From Tetraselmis striata (taxonomy: Eukaryota; Chlorophyta; Chlorodendrophyceae; Chlorodendrales; Chlorodendraceae): a stretch of DNA of 64,000 nucleotides. The notes under the pieces are model-generated. The model was given only the letters and a program-made list of their open reading frames with translations, was not told where the DNA came from and did no database searches. The position numbers and the translations under genes are program-made. The DNA lies in the NCBI GenBank assembly GCA_006384855.1, contig VCJN01000232.1, positions 1 through 64,000 on the forward strand. The letters are read 5' to 3'. Of the stretch, positions 48,401 through 61,173 are shown piece by piece (positions within the stretch are counted from its first letter, which is position 1; the number at the start of each line of letters is the position of its first letter).

Positions 48401-49115
48401 CTATCCCGCAGCCCGCGCCGGGAAGTTCTCGTGGTGTGCCATTTTTACTGTACATGAAATGGCGCGTAACGGGCTTATACAACCTTGCGACTATCGCCTA
48501 CAACATGGCGATAGTAAAGCGATAGTCATCGAAGCACCGTGTCGGATTTTAATGCAGTACGCAAATAAAAGTATTATTGTAGTGGCGCGGCATTACCTAG
48601 CTGAGCCCGTTTGTTCTATCAAACACTAGGATCTTTGTACGACTACTGCTTTCTCGATCGCATACATATCGATCGCATAGATCGTATAGATCAGGTAAAC
48701 GGTGATGCCACAAAGTAGTGAGACGTCCGATAATATTGTGAATCCATCCTCTCAGTCGGATTCGAAAGGTGCCTCTCAAAATCTCCTCTACTTGCATCCG
48801 GTTCGCGTCCATCTCCTCCTCAGTCGGCTCGATCTCCATCGCCTCCTCCTGGTCGATGTCGATCACTTCCTGCTCCTCCGACTACTTGTGTCAGCGGGGG
48901 GCGCCGAGACGGGGGCGCCGAGACGGGCGCCGAGACCGCCCCGCTTCGTCCTCGCTGCTGTCCTCATCCATCGCGGGGCAGGGAGGGTGGATGTCCTGGG
49001 CTGGTGGAAGGTGGGAGTGACTACGGCAGCTTCTGCGGGTCGCACAGTTTATAATAGCGTGCGTGGCAACGCGCAAGGGCGCGCGTGGTCGCGCGCTTAC
49101 TCAGTGCGGTTGTGA
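45422..49115 (-). other. Tract of decayed, unrecognised ORFs, probably transposon debris
   Basis: On the minus strand, protein-like pieces occur in shifting frames: 47,480-46,940 (TPLAVLFGNLVDKNNALDEV), 46,850-46,600 (MNGLAVRGLTHAELWTQLAL), 46,490-46,155 (AKPYALDPLLTIMRCPEKIA), 46,148-45,963, 45,650-45,422 (LREGGITGLTFKGLHDACNA), about 48,050-47,870 (ADFLLLKDMITIIRDTMHEL) and 48,866-48,600 (acidic, EEAMEIEPTEEEMDANRMQV). Repeated frameshifts argue for a decayed element rather than host exons. I cannot name the family. A 22-base G run lies at 45,941-45,962. Confidence 0.4.
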
Positions 49116-50335
49116 ACTCGCGCTTTATGTACTGTTTCGTTCCCCGAAAAAACCCCCCTCCCCACCCCTCCGATTTCCGGGACGAAATAGGCAGCTAAAC
49201 CAGCTTATTACTTCGGAGCCTAAGTAGCACTGGGCAGCCCCCGCTTTTAAACAACTTCCGGACCCGGCGGTGTGCGGCAGGATGGCGCGCCCTCTAATAG
49301 CACGCTATCCGCGCCATGGCCGGTTGGCTGCGAATGCGCTGCAAAGGTTAGTGCTGCTGATGCGCACGCTCACGCGCGCGCGCCGGCTGCCCGGCTGCCC
49401 CAACGCTATGTGTTGTCCTTGAATTCTTGCTCTTGAAAAATGCTATACTGCTCCGTAGTTAGGTGCGGCGATACACCGCTAGGTATAGACAGTACACTGC
49501 TTATCCGCCAGCAACGTATTTACGTATTGGTCCTCCTTATATAGGGAGCCCAGTCAGTAGGGGTCCCATCACTCTGGGGTCTCACCTACGGACATTGTGG
49601 GGCCCGGCCAACAATATTAAGGGACACCGCGTGGGGTCGTCCAGTCTGCTTATTGTACTATATACACGATAGCAGCATATGCTGCTATCTCGCCAGTAAA
49701 AAGATACACTTCTCCACATAAGAATCCAGCTGCCCAATATAAATGAAGGCACCCATACACTTCGCCAATATTGCCTACACTTTGCCACTACATAATCCAA
49801 CGACTACTACTGCCCAAATGGAAGCAGCCGTACACTTCGCCAATAAGGCTTGTACTTATCCACAAACTTCAGCACGAGCTTGACTGTAAGTCTCCGTGTG
49901 CCCTGACTAGGGCATGAAACACTAGGAGGTCAGGCGCCCATCTGGGGTTTCAACCAGGGTATGGAACCCTAGGCAAATAGGTAGGTTATGTGCTGCCCCG
50001 GTGTGCGCCTGCGGATATGGCAGACGCTACAGCAGTCTCCAATGAATTTGACTCCCAAGGCCAGCTCATGGCGGGCTCCTGTGCGCTGTGCGTTGCGCGG
50101 TGGCGTGCGTTTGAATGGAAACTGGTTGCTTGCAGTTTCTATTGCCGATAGTCTGACACGTCGGCGACATGAACCTTTTGGAGCGCGCCCTTTGTGGCCA
50201 ACTTGATATTACATCGACGGCGCCTCTTCATTCCGGTAACGAAGGACAACAGCGTGGGGCGAGGACGGGGAGCCAGGGGGGGGGGGGGGGGCTATTGCTA
50301 CGGGTATTGGGGCCTTTGTGGGCCTCCCGGTTGCT
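49116..50335. other. 3' flank of POLD1, no gene seen
   Basis: 49,690-49,870 has two or three imperfect copies of a motif TACACTTCGCCAATA/TACACTTTGCCA. A TGTAA on the minus strand near 50,208-50,212 is a plausible poly(A) signal for the polymerase gene. No coding exon. Confidence 0.4.
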
Positions 50336-53300
50336 TCACCAGCTCTCGTCAAAGCGCAGCAGCTGGTCGTGAGCGTCCTTCAGGTCCTTCTGAACCTGCG
50401 ACCACGGGGTACGAGGTGGATCGTGTCAGACCGCAGGTAGGGCCGTCAAAGTGAGGACCAGGCACTGCATGAGATGACCGGAGCACTGCATTCCAAATCA
50501 GACTCACAGCCAAAACGGCGTATTGACACTCACGCGGCGTTGCCCGTGTTGTTACAGGTTGAGGATTAAAAATTCCTCTGCTTTCCTATCGGCGCGGTTG
50601 TAACACGGCGGACGGTCGTATTGCGAGTCTCGGCGGGGTGGGGGGGGGGGGGGGGGGGGGCTTGTTGATGATGTTATTGGTAAAGCATCGCCCGAAGCGG
50701 ACATGATCTGACTAAAGGGCAACATAGCCGGGCATGGCACCGCTCGCCAGTCGCCCATACCATCGGATAAAGCGGAAAGTGCTTCGGTGAGCGCTGCCGC
50801 CAGGAGGTTTTCGATCCTAAGCCTGGGCATGTACAGCTTACTATTGCAAGATAGCATTATGACCCCTGGATATACCGACTGATGTAATTCTACACACGCG
50901 CGCATGCTGTCATGCCTCTGTTTACACGTAGTCATGAACACACGGGTGCCGACGCGGCCGTCAGAACACTGCGACAATTAAGCCGGCCTGCCTGCCAGGG
51001 GTCAAACACAGATGCAAGCCGCATGGAAGGCGTGTAAGAATGGTTCTTATGGGTGCGTCGACACCCGTGCAATGACCCTCATTATAAGACTCTTATAGTT
51101 GGGCTTACAAGCAACCCAACCTTTAAGATCCTTCCGCTATGGTTCCCGCTATGGTTCAGTCTGCATTTGACCTCTGGCAGGCAGGGCGGGTTCTTATTTG
51201 CAGTGTCCTTATCACCGCGTCGGTGCCCGCACATACGTATGGGCAGTTCAGTCCACCACTGCTTTGGGGAAGGCGGGGGAAGGGGGGGGGGGGGGGGGGG
51301 GGGGGGGAAGGTGTCACCTTTTTCCGGCGGTAGAAGATGGGGCAGTCGCGCGAGGTGCAGAGGACGTCCTGGTGCAGCGAGCCCTGGCAGCGCTGGCACT
51401 GCGTCCACAGCGCCGCAAACTGGTCCTCCAGCATGTTGGCCTTGTTGAGCGAGGTGCTGTAGATCTCCGCCTCCCTGGACTTGCAGTGCTCGCACAGCGA
51501 GGCGCTCTCCAGGCTCTTGGGCAGCGCGGCCTTGCAGCCCATGCAGCGCGAGACCTTCTTGGCGAAGCGCATCATGCCGCCCACCGCGGAACTGGGTGCG
51601 GACACCGCGATGGCGCGCGTGTGGTCGCCGGTGAACAGCTCCTGCGGGGTGGGTTGCACCGTACACAAGCGGTCAGCCAACCCGAGCGATGCCGCAGCAG
51701 ATTGGCCAAGACGTAAAAAAAACGGCGAATCTCGCTGATTTCTGAAACTTGCATATTTCAGTGAGACTTTCAGGATTCATAATAACATATCATATATATC
51801 ATAACATATGTGGCATATCCAATATTGTCTGTTGTTGAGGATGTATCAAGTACGTAATACAGCATTTGCCGGGTCAGGTCACCTCAGACGTGAAGGCACC
51901 CGCACCCCGGGGATCCCTCATTTGTGAATTCATAACAACGGAAACGGAGACACGCTGTTATTGACCGAGGGTGAATAAGGCGGCGATGGACTGCTGATAA
52001 TGCCCTGGCGCTGAGTCCCCCGCTGATAAAGAAGCCCTAGGGGGAAACAGTCGAGGTGGCCATGGTTGCTGAAGGCTTGCGGAAGGTGGCAGTTGCCCGT
52101 GATGCGCGAACAATAAGCGAGCGGACAGCGCAACGACAATGAATAGAGAGAAAAGCAAAGGCGGGGCGGGGGGGGGGGGGGGGAGAGAGGGTGGCATCGG
52201 CCAAAGGGCAAATGGAGACGGCGTGCCGAGAGTGGCGACAGTGACAATGGTGAGGAGGGGGGACGCGTGCCCACTGCAAGAGACAGCGCGCACAGCAGAA
52301 ATCAGGACGGAAATATATCATGTATGGCGCGTTGGGTTTGCTATAAACTAGTGTTCTTAACCACCCCCCCTCCCCCAATCGAGAGACACTATAGCTGTTT
52401 TCGAAAATCTATCAGAATACACCACGAATGTATCACGGAATATGAAATAAGAGTAGTAATCGGCCGACCGGCCGACCGCGCAGCATATGCGGAAATTCGA
52501 CAATGGACAAAAAAGTCATCGTCAACAGTTATTGGCAACCTCCCAAGAGGGCTGGACAAACACGTCCGGAAGTTTGAGGATTGCCTATCATCGCGTCAAT
52601 CGTGTGGAACTCAGGAGGTGGCGATCAGGATTAGGGCTTCAAAACCCTAAACCTAAACCCTAAAATCCGCTGAGTACCAATGCGCACTACGAGGTCCCTC
52701 TACTGGGAATCATCACGAAGAGGTGAACAACTGTGCGTTTTTCTCGCGACATCTTTGAACACAACAAAGCGTTGACGCGGTGAACGGGGAAGCAGCGGGT
52801 CGGCGGGCGCCACGGGGGCAGGGGCAGGGGCATGCCTTTGGGTTCTTCATGATGGGCTCGAAGATGCGCGACAGCGGCTGCTCGAGGTAGTGCGTGACGT
52901 AGTGCTGCGTGTCGATGGGCAGCCCGTTCTCCAGCGCAAAGATGGGGTCCTCCGCCTTCTCCCAGCCCTTGGCGCCCTTGGGGCCCTTGATGATCACGTA
53001 CGCCACGCGGTCGCCCACCGTGGGCGCGGTCGCGGGGTCTCGCTTCATCATCTTCTTGGCCAGCTCCACGTGCGCCGCTTTGTTGTCGTAGTCCTCCGCC
53101 GCCTGCGTCAGCCCTGCGCCCCCGCCGCGCAGGGAACCCGATTATGCTGAGCAGAGGAAAAATAGACCACCGTACCTGAGCACGATTTAATTGGGTTCGC
53201 TCGTCAAAAAAGGAACAAATTATGTTGACGCAAAGAATTGGAACATCCGTGTGGCGTTCTTTATGTAAGCGTGACATATTTCAAGATAAAAAATATTTGC

Positions 53301-56300
53301 TTTCTCTCTGGGGGTGTGGGCGGGGGCGGGGGGAGGGGGATCAAAAAGATAATATGCCGCGAACCCGAAGCGAGGTTAGGGTTTATAGCTAGGATTAGGG
53401 TTTACACACAACATGGAACACGTGAGTTCACGGCCCCCAAAACAACGAATTGCGTCACGAGCTCTACTCAGGGATATTGTGCGGAGTGGAATGTGATAAA
53501 CGGCAATTGGTTTACAGTTATTCCCTCTTTGCAAGGGAGTGAGCCACGTTCAGCATGCACGGATCAGAAGTGCGTTTGCGGTGCGTCCGGGCATGACACG
53601 CACTCGTAGCCGAATATTCGATGTGCACCACAGTAACGATGAGGGCGGCGGTGTCCTGAAAGTCAGCGACAGCACCCTGGCAACACTTCTGACTTGTAAA
53701 CGGCCCTTCTCAGTTCCGTCTGGTCAGCAACTACAAGGTCAGCGTCGGGACCTCACAACTATATAATACCACATGAATATGTAGTATTCATGTGGTGTTA
53801 TATAATGTATTAGTAAACTATGTAATGTAATGTAATGTAATGTAATGTAATGTAATGTAATGTAATGTAATGTAATGTAATGTAATGTAATGTAATGTAA
53901 TGTAATGTAATGTAATGTAATGTAATGTAATGTAACATAGTATAATAACATATGCTATGTTACATATAGTATAATATACTAAACTATAATATAATATAGT
54001 ATGTGTGCCGACGCACTGTGATAAGAACAAACATTTCCGGCCTATAATTGGGCTTGCGTGCAACAACCTAAACAAACATTCGCTACAGTTCTGCTATTGT
54101 TTCGTCTACATTTGATCTCTGACAGGCAGGGCAGGTGAATATCCGCAGTGTTCCTGCTACTACTGTGGCGGCGGCTGTAACACCGCATGCTGTATTAGCG
54201 GAGACGGGATAGGAACCCAACTCTGGTTTCTCGCCATGGGGATGCGCAGGTGGGCGGGTGGGTGGGGGTGGTGGGAGGGGGGCGTCCACGCGCGCACCCT
54301 TGCTGACGACGAGGAGGGAGAGGTCGAGGCGGTTCATGAGCAGGTCGGAGATGACCTCCTTGACGTAGGCCACGGCGCCCGGGACGTCGCGCTCGCGGAG
54401 CAGCTTCTCCAGGCAGGTGGACACGACGTTGCGGACGAGGAGGCAGTTGTCGCGGCGCACGGTCTCGATGCCCTTGGCGTCCATCTTGTCGTGCCGGTCG
54501 GGGCGCGTCCAGTACAGCCCCGCGTAGCGCTTCTTGGAGATGAGCAGGTAGGGGAAGTAGACCTTCTCAAACTCGAGCTTGATGGGGTGCGGGAAGGTGG
54601 TGGAGATGAAGTCCGCCGCCTCCTTGCCGAGCGCCATCGCCTCCTCCACGGTCTCCGCCTTGAAGTTCACCATGACCGAGTCCGTATCGCCATATATGAC
54701 GTCGCTGTCCTCCTTGTACCCGTTGGCCTTGTTGTACGTGGCCATCACCAGCGTCTTGGTGTGCTCAATCATCTCGCGGCCGTACGAGGTCGTGGAGGCG
54801 CTGATCTCCAGGCAGGGCAGCGACCCCACCGTCGCGCCCGTGAAGCCGTAAACGCTGTTGGCGCTCACCTGAATGCGGCACGACAGCAACACCGTCAGCC
54901 GCAGCCAGCAAGATGCGCGCCAGGCGAGGCAGAGTGGTGAATGATACGAAATAACGATATTTTTCTGCAAAAATCTGCTTTGCTCACAACACAAAAGTGA
55001 ATGCACGGCTGTGTATGTAACACCGAGCTAATCACATATAAATATATACAGGGGGAGGAGGGACGTGGTCCAACCTTGAGCGCAAGCTGGCGGCCGTCAA
55101 GCACCGCCTTCACAAAGGGGTCGGTCGCCGCCTTGAGGTCCGCCTTGGCGCGCTTACGCGCGCTGAGCAGCTCCTCCAGGATCTCTGGCAGCAGGCCCTG
55201 CGCAACTCACCCGCACGCCCGCAGCGTCAGCCCATACGGCACACACGAGTCGCGCCTTTGCCGAGAGGCGTGGGCAGCCATAGGACCGAATGGCACGGGG
55301 CCGCACCTTGCGGACGTGGGACCTGACAAACGTGTCGCCTGTGGGGGACTTCTCTATGTTCTCGGGCTTGTGAGAGTCCACCCTGCGGATGGATAGGAAA
55401 AGATGGGCGGGGGCTCAGTGCATCGGCATCACAATGCCAAGCTTCTTGCCGCTTCATTTTCATCTTTGGCCATATCCGAAACATATTGACACATCAAGTG
55501 GAACTGTGATAGAGTGGCGGGGTTCTATCTGTTGGGGCACTTTCACTGCGACTATGATTGCACAGCAATGCCTTATTTCGGGGCATCTTTCAATAAGGAG
55601 TCGCAACACCAATCAGTTTTTGAGAATTGGCCCCAGGACCCCACCATAACACTGCGCATGCGGTTCCACACCCTGTTTCCGAAGTAGATACGACAGCCCG
55701 ATGACTGTTTATGGTTTCGGAGCATGTCCCACAATTGGCGGTGGACGCAACTGGTCCCGGAGCGCCCGGCGCAAACAGCCTGGCGTGCGATGTGGTTTCG
55801 GAGCACATCATCTGGCATGCACGGACAATACATGGTTTCGGAGCATTGGCTGTGAGGAAATGTCCAAGTGATAGCCTTGGAGCACTGACGTACTGCCACG
55901 CCGTGCGGTCGCAGATGTTGGTCTGGTGGTTGCCCTGCCACTGACGGACTGACAATACATGGTTTCGGAGCATCCACAAGGTATAGCCACAAATAAACAG
56001 TTTGGAAGGCAGCGGATGGTGCAGCAAGCACTATGGGGACGCGGACCTGGGGAAAGGTACACGTTGAAGGGAACTGCGATGTGGAGGCGGGCGAAGGGGG
56101 GTGGGGTGGGGTGGGGGGGGGGGGGGGGGGGGGGGGGCGCACTTCTCGCGGGGCACCAGCGTGGAGTAGCAGAGGTTGTGCGCCATCATGATGGAGGGGT
56201 ACAGGGAAGCGAAATCCAGCGTGGCGACCGGCTTGTCGTAGTAGCCCTGCAGATGCGGGCGCAAATTGGTCAGGCAGCTGAGGGAAAGGACGCCAGCGCT

Positions 56301-59300
56301 ACATGGCCATGCAGGGGGGTTCAGTGGGTCGCGCAGCGGGGGGTGCGCACCGCTTTGGCGTCCAGCACGGTGGCGCCCTCGTAGGTGTTGCCGCCCTCGG
56401 TGGCGCCCGCGGTGCGCGCCATCTTGGGCACCAGCAGCCCCTTGGAGCGCGCCTTGCGCAGGATCTGGGAGAAGACCTTGATGGACTGGCCGCGTGTGAG
56501 GAGGTACGCGAAGGGCACGCCCGTGACGCGCGCCATCTCCATGTAGTTGTACATGTACATCAGCTTGCCGAACAGCCGCAGCGGCAGCAGCGCGTCCTTC
56601 AGGCAGTACACCGCCAGGCGGCGGCGCGTCTCGTCGTTGCCGTTCTGCAGGTCCGAGATGCACGAGTGGTGCACGTCCTCCTTCTGCTCGTTTAGAAAGT
56701 GCGCCGACACGGCGTTGAGCGAGTACGAGGACAGCTTGTAGTCTCGCTGGATGGCGAGCATGAGGTCGAACTGCACGCGCCCCTCGATCGTGATCTCCTT
56801 GTACTCGTGCGTGCCGTACGCCTTGCTGCTGAACTTGGCGTCCTTCATCTCGGTGCGGCTCCCGCGCACGCGGCCCCAGAACGGGAAGCTGCTCACGCCA
56901 AGCGCCGCGGCGCGGTCCAGCAGGTAGGGCAGGTCGAAGTTGCAGATGTTGTAGCCGATGATGACGTCGGGGTCGCTCTCGAGCACCAGGTCGCGCCAGC
57001 GCGTGAGCAGATCCTTCTCGCTCTGGAAGCTCATCACCTGCGCGCCCACGATCCCCGCGCACGTGTCCAGCGTCATCACGTTGCGCACCACCGGCTCCGG
57101 CTGCCCCGTCACGCTCACCATGCTCGCGATCTGGATGACCGGGTCGTGCTGCGCCTCCGGGAAGTGGCCCTGCGCACATAAAAGGAGGGGCGGAGGAGGA
57201 AGTCAAGAGGGGGGTAGTGAATTCACCATACATGGAGGTACATGTTGCGTAATAGGACATGTGTATCCGTCCACGCATGTCCATGTTTGGTGGCTCGAAG
57301 TACCAAGGAAGTGGGGGGGGGGGGGGGGGGGCAGCCGCCGCACCTTCCGTCCAGCGCACTCGATGTCCACGCTCAGCACGCGCAGCGGCGCGATGCGCTG
57401 CCAGTCGCCCTCCGGCTTGTGCGGGATGAGGTCCCTGAGGGCGCCGCCGGCGCACAGGCCACCCCCGTCAGGCCTCCGCCTTCCCTGTCAAGCACCCCCC
57501 CCCCCCCCCCCGCCAGCACTACGCCAACGACCATACTGTGCTGTACTATGCTGCCACCAAAGCAACACATGCGGTGTCTTATCATCGCGTCGGCGCCTGT
57601 GGGCGGGTCTGCACCCAATGCCGGGACAGGTGATGGCGAGGCCGGGCCGTCACTGGGCGCCTCCCCCCAAAGTCAGCCCCCCGCAGGCATCACCCACTTG
57701 TAGTGCACGTTGGCCTCCAGCTGGCAGTAGGTGCGCGGCGCGGCGGTGTTGCGGCGCCACTTGCCGGCGGGCACCTCCACCCAGAAGCCGCCGCCCAGGC
57801 CGGTGTCCACCATGAAGCGCAGCGTGAAGAGCACGTTGCTCTCGTACGTCTGAAACGCGCGGTCGCGGCCCAGGCTCGCCACCGGGAACCCGCTCTCCAG
57901 GATGCCTGCCGGCCGATGAGGCGGCGAGGCAGCAAACACAGGAAGGGGGGGGGGGGGGGGGTCAGGAGGCTGCGGCTGAGGATGAGGAATCTGGCCGGAT
58001 GAGGTGCCACGGCGCAGCGCATGCGAGGCATCAAAGCCAAGGGCTGGTCGGCTGGATATATGTGGCGAGCACTTCACATCTCATTGTTTACCAAGATACA
58101 TGTTGTCATACTGCCAGGTTCTGGCGCGGGGAAGAACCACATGGCGGATAAGAACCCGCCGTACCTGCCAACGCTCAAATGCAGACGAAGCTATGCCGGA
58201 CCCATGAAGAATGTAGGCCGAACGCAGCCTCGAATTCCGGCTCATACAAAGGGGTTCTCGTCGATGCATTGGCGCGCATGTATGTATGTGGCGACCGGTG
58301 TCCCAAGAGACCCCATACGCAGAGCGGCCCATCCTGCACCGCGGACCCCCTGCATGCAAGCGGGCCCACCCCGCGCATGCAGGCCTTGCAGGCATGTCTA
58401 ACAGCACAAGCCACACACCCGCCCCGGCACGGCTGTTGTGTGTGTGTGTGTGTGTGTGAGGGGGGGGGGGGGTCTGCATGCGTGGGTGTAACTGGGCGCC
58501 GAGCGTCCTCGGCGACGGGCGGAAGATGACGGCACCGCGCCTCAGCTGGCCAGCGCGTCTACCACAAGCCTCCATCGTTATGCTCCCCCCCCCCCCCCCC
58601 CCCCTCCCCCCCTCCCCCCCCCGTCCCCCCCCCCCCCACTCCCCCACAACCGCCCTTCCAGACCCCAAGGGAGAAAAGGATACGGGAGAGGGTAAAAGAA
58701 GAGAAATGGAGGGGGAGAGGATGAGGGGGTGAGGGAGGAGGGGGGAAGAAGAGTAGAGCCCGCGGCCGAGGGGTGTCCTTCCTTGTTCTTGGGTGCCAGA
58801 ACTTGGCCAATAGTGCTCAAGTTGCCCTTTTATTGACTTCAGGGTTCAAGGGTTCGAGAAACCCTAGAAACGCTCAACCCTGCTAACTCTCTGATTGTGA
58901 CTCCACGTGACCGTGACCCTTGGTTCGGCAAGCATACACGGGTAGCGTCCTTGGCAAGACTTGGCAACTCAGCTACATGAGCACTGGAACAGGCACGATT
59001 GACGCTGATTGCCCGCTCTCATAATAGTTGAGAACTCGGTTTGCCAAAGACGACACCCCGTCGTGTGTTTGCAGAAGCAAACGGCACCGTCCCCTGTATC
59101 GGCAAAACGACACTTGATCCCTGGTGACCATCGTGCACAGCAAACGTGGCTGAGTGGGGGGGGGGGGGGGGGGGGGGGGGCGCTCACTGCGGCAGGGCGC
59201 CACGTGCTTGGGCAGCGCGACGACGATCTTGAGGAAGGCGCGCTGTGCCTGCGCCTGGTAGTTCATCAGCGAGCAGCCCTGCTGCAGGCTGACGCTCTTC

Positions 59301-61173
59301 ACGAAGCGGTTGTTGCGCTGCTTGCCGCGCTGCGCCTCAAACATGCGCTTCTGCGCTCGCGGGGAACGCACAGCCAGGGGGCACACCACGGGGTCAGCCC
59401 CCGCCAGCTCCCGGACGTGTGTTCGGCCCACCGTTTCCTCAGACACAAAGAGGGATCCGCAAGGCATGATTTGCTAGATGATTTGCTAGATGACATGATC
59501 CGAAGACAGGGGTTCGCTAGATGTTGTCCCCCCCCCGCCCCCGCCCGCCCCCGCTTGACCCCCTGCCCCCTCTCACCCTCCCAAGAGCCCAATGAACCGG
59601 CACGATGTGCATCCACCACGGCACTCCTCCGCCACAAGCAGCACCGGCCCTCATCAAAGTAGCTAGCCCATGTCTGGCATCGCTTTGGCGGCAGGCTGCG
59701 AGGCCCCGCCACGGCCGGCCGCAGCGGCGGACAGCATGGTGCGCGTGAACATCATGCCCCTGTGGTTTTGGTTCCCGAGAGGCCCAGGTGGGAAGCTTGG
59801 TGCGGGCGGAATGCCGCCTTCCTTCCCGGGCTCTCTGAGCTGCGAGCAGTGAAACACCCGCCACCGGCGAGCGCACCGACACCATGTGCCTCTCTGGCGC
59901 GGATCAGCGAAACGAAGCGGTGGTGTTGATATTCTGTGGAGCTGTGTAGAGCGATGTCGGGTGCGCGGTGACACCAGGGAACCATCTGGGGGTGATGTAC
60001 GCAAGAATGATTCCGAATTCCGCCAGAAATCCCAGAATCGTAGCCTCAGCATTGCAACGACGCCGCTAGCACACGTAATGGCGGTGGTGCCATGCGGGGG
60101 GGGGGGGGGGGGGTAGGGGGGTTTTGGGGGGGCTCACGTTGAGCTCCTGCATCATCTGGGCACAGTCGTCGGGGCCAAAGTCGGGCGTGGGGGACTCGAT
60201 GTAAAAGTAGGGCTCAAAGCCGTGCACGAAGATGGCGACGCTGTTGCCGCCGTCGTTGACGCCAAACATGCGCAGCACCGGCAGCTCCTCGTTGCTCTGG
60301 TACTCCGTGATGTAGTCGATGTCAAACTGCTGGAACACTGCCGTGAAACCAAGCCGAGACCGGGGAGGGGGGGGGGGGTGAGAGGGGGGTGTGAGAGGGG
60401 GGGGGGGGGGGGTGGGGCGATAGCAGTGGCAAAGGCAAAGGCGCCGACATGCTTGAGATGCAAAGGATACAGAGTTAGAGACCGGCAAAGGGAGGGGCGG
60501 AGAGGCGCTGGCGCGAAGGGTGACGGGGATGGGTCAGGGTGAAGGAGGGAAGAGCACGGAGCACCCCCCCCCCCCCCCCCCCCCCCCCCCCACACACACA
60601 CACATTCATGCATGCATTCGATAAAGTGAAGGGCGGTGCGCAGTAAGAGGGTCTAATCGTTGGCGGGGAAGGCCTGGAGAGAATTGGGCGAGGCGGAAGC
60701 TCACGGCGCTTAGTGGGGGGGGCGCGAGGGGCAGGTGCGGAACGACACGGGGGAAACAACACGCAGCGCACACAGGCGCGCGCGGTCGTGAAGCTCGTGG
60801 CCGATGCGCACGAAGGCTTCGAGCTGTCGGCAGGATATGGCTAAGGAAAGTTGGGCGTGCCGGGGCGTGGTGGGGAGGGGGGGGGGACTGTGTCACCCAG
60901 CGCGTCTCGCCGTGGGTCGATGGGCGCCAGCTCCGGGCGCGGCCAGTTCTTCGCCGCCTCGCCCAGGTCCAGCGGCGCCGCCGCCGCCTCCTCCTGGCTC
61001 GCGGGCGGCGGCGGCCCGTCGTCGGCCTCCTCCTCCTCCAACATCGCCATCAGCTCTGCCTCCTCCTCCGGGTCCACCTCCGGCGGCGGCCCGTCCGGCA
61101 CCGGACCTCGCGGCCGCTTACTCGCCGGGCCGCCTCCCCCCGCGGGCCCCGACCCGTCACGCTTGCCATCCAT
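50336..61173 (-). CDS. POLD1: DNA polymerase delta catalytic subunit
   Basis: Complete family B replicative polymerase, 1,097 residues. Thirteen exons: 60897-61173, 60138-60337, 59188-59350, 57698-57905, 57344-57434, 56351-57169, 56143-56246, 55307-55382, 55075-55197, 54298-54868, 52836-53113, 51318-51641, 50336-50395; every join keeps frame. The 3'-5' exonuclease is present ([28 protein letters not shown]), so proofreading is expected. Polymerase motifs: [10 protein letters not shown] (A), KVSANSVYG (B), YGDTDSVM (C). The C-terminus has both metal sites: CysA (CMGC, CEHC) and CysB (CQRC, CTSRDC), the latter the iron-sulphur site that binds the B subunit. The N-terminus is acidic with SKRPRG as a likely nuclear signal. 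Ten of twelve introns have C-rich sequence after the donor; intron 11 uses a GC donor (AAG|GCATGC). Confidence 0.97.
51068..51245 (+). repeat. Dispersed intronic repeat, copy B
   Basis: The best-preserved copy: CCTCATTATAAGAC, TTGGGCTTACAAGCAACC, TTTGACCTCTGGCAGGCAGG, GCGGGTTCTTATTTGCAGTG, TTATCACCGCGTCGGTGCCCG. Lies in the last intron of POLD1, antisense to the gene. Confidence 0.75.
53760..53965. repeat. Pentanucleotide array (TAATG)n flanked by hairpins
   Basis: About 22-23 near-perfect TAATG units at 53,821-53,934. On the left is an inverted repeat (TACCACATGAATA ... TATTCATGTGGTG, about 53,765-53,799) and on the right another (TAACATAG ... CTATGTTA, about 53,932-53,964). In POLD1 intron 10. 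Confidence 0.9.
54040..54190 (+). repeat. Dispersed intronic repeat, copy C
   Basis: TTGGGCTTGCGTGCAACAACC, GTTCTGCTATTGTTTCGTCT (each shortened), ATTTGATCTCTGACAGGCAG and GGCAGGTGAATATCCGCAGT align with the family core. Also in POLD1 intron 10, next to the pentanucleotide array. Confidence 0.65.
58085..58215 (-). repeat. Dispersed intronic repeat, copy D (inverted)
   Basis: On the minus strand: GTCTGCATTTGAGCGTTGGC, AGGTACGGCGGGTTCTTATC, CGCCATGTGG. The core TTTGANC.NTGGCAGG and CGGGTTCTTAT agree with copy B. In POLD1 intron 3, in the sense orientation of the gene, unlike the other copies. Confidence 0.6.

Noticed and set aside
54236..54940. 234-codon plus-strand frame
   Set aside because: Exact antisense shadow of POLD1 exon 10.
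56031..57455. 474-codon minus-strand frame
   Set aside because: Wrong frame of POLD1 exons 5-7 running through introns; the conserved motifs lie in a different frame in the largest exon.
50336..61173. Viral family B polymerase
   Set aside because: It has 13 exons, both C-terminal Cys sites and full collinearity with eukaryotic POLD1.
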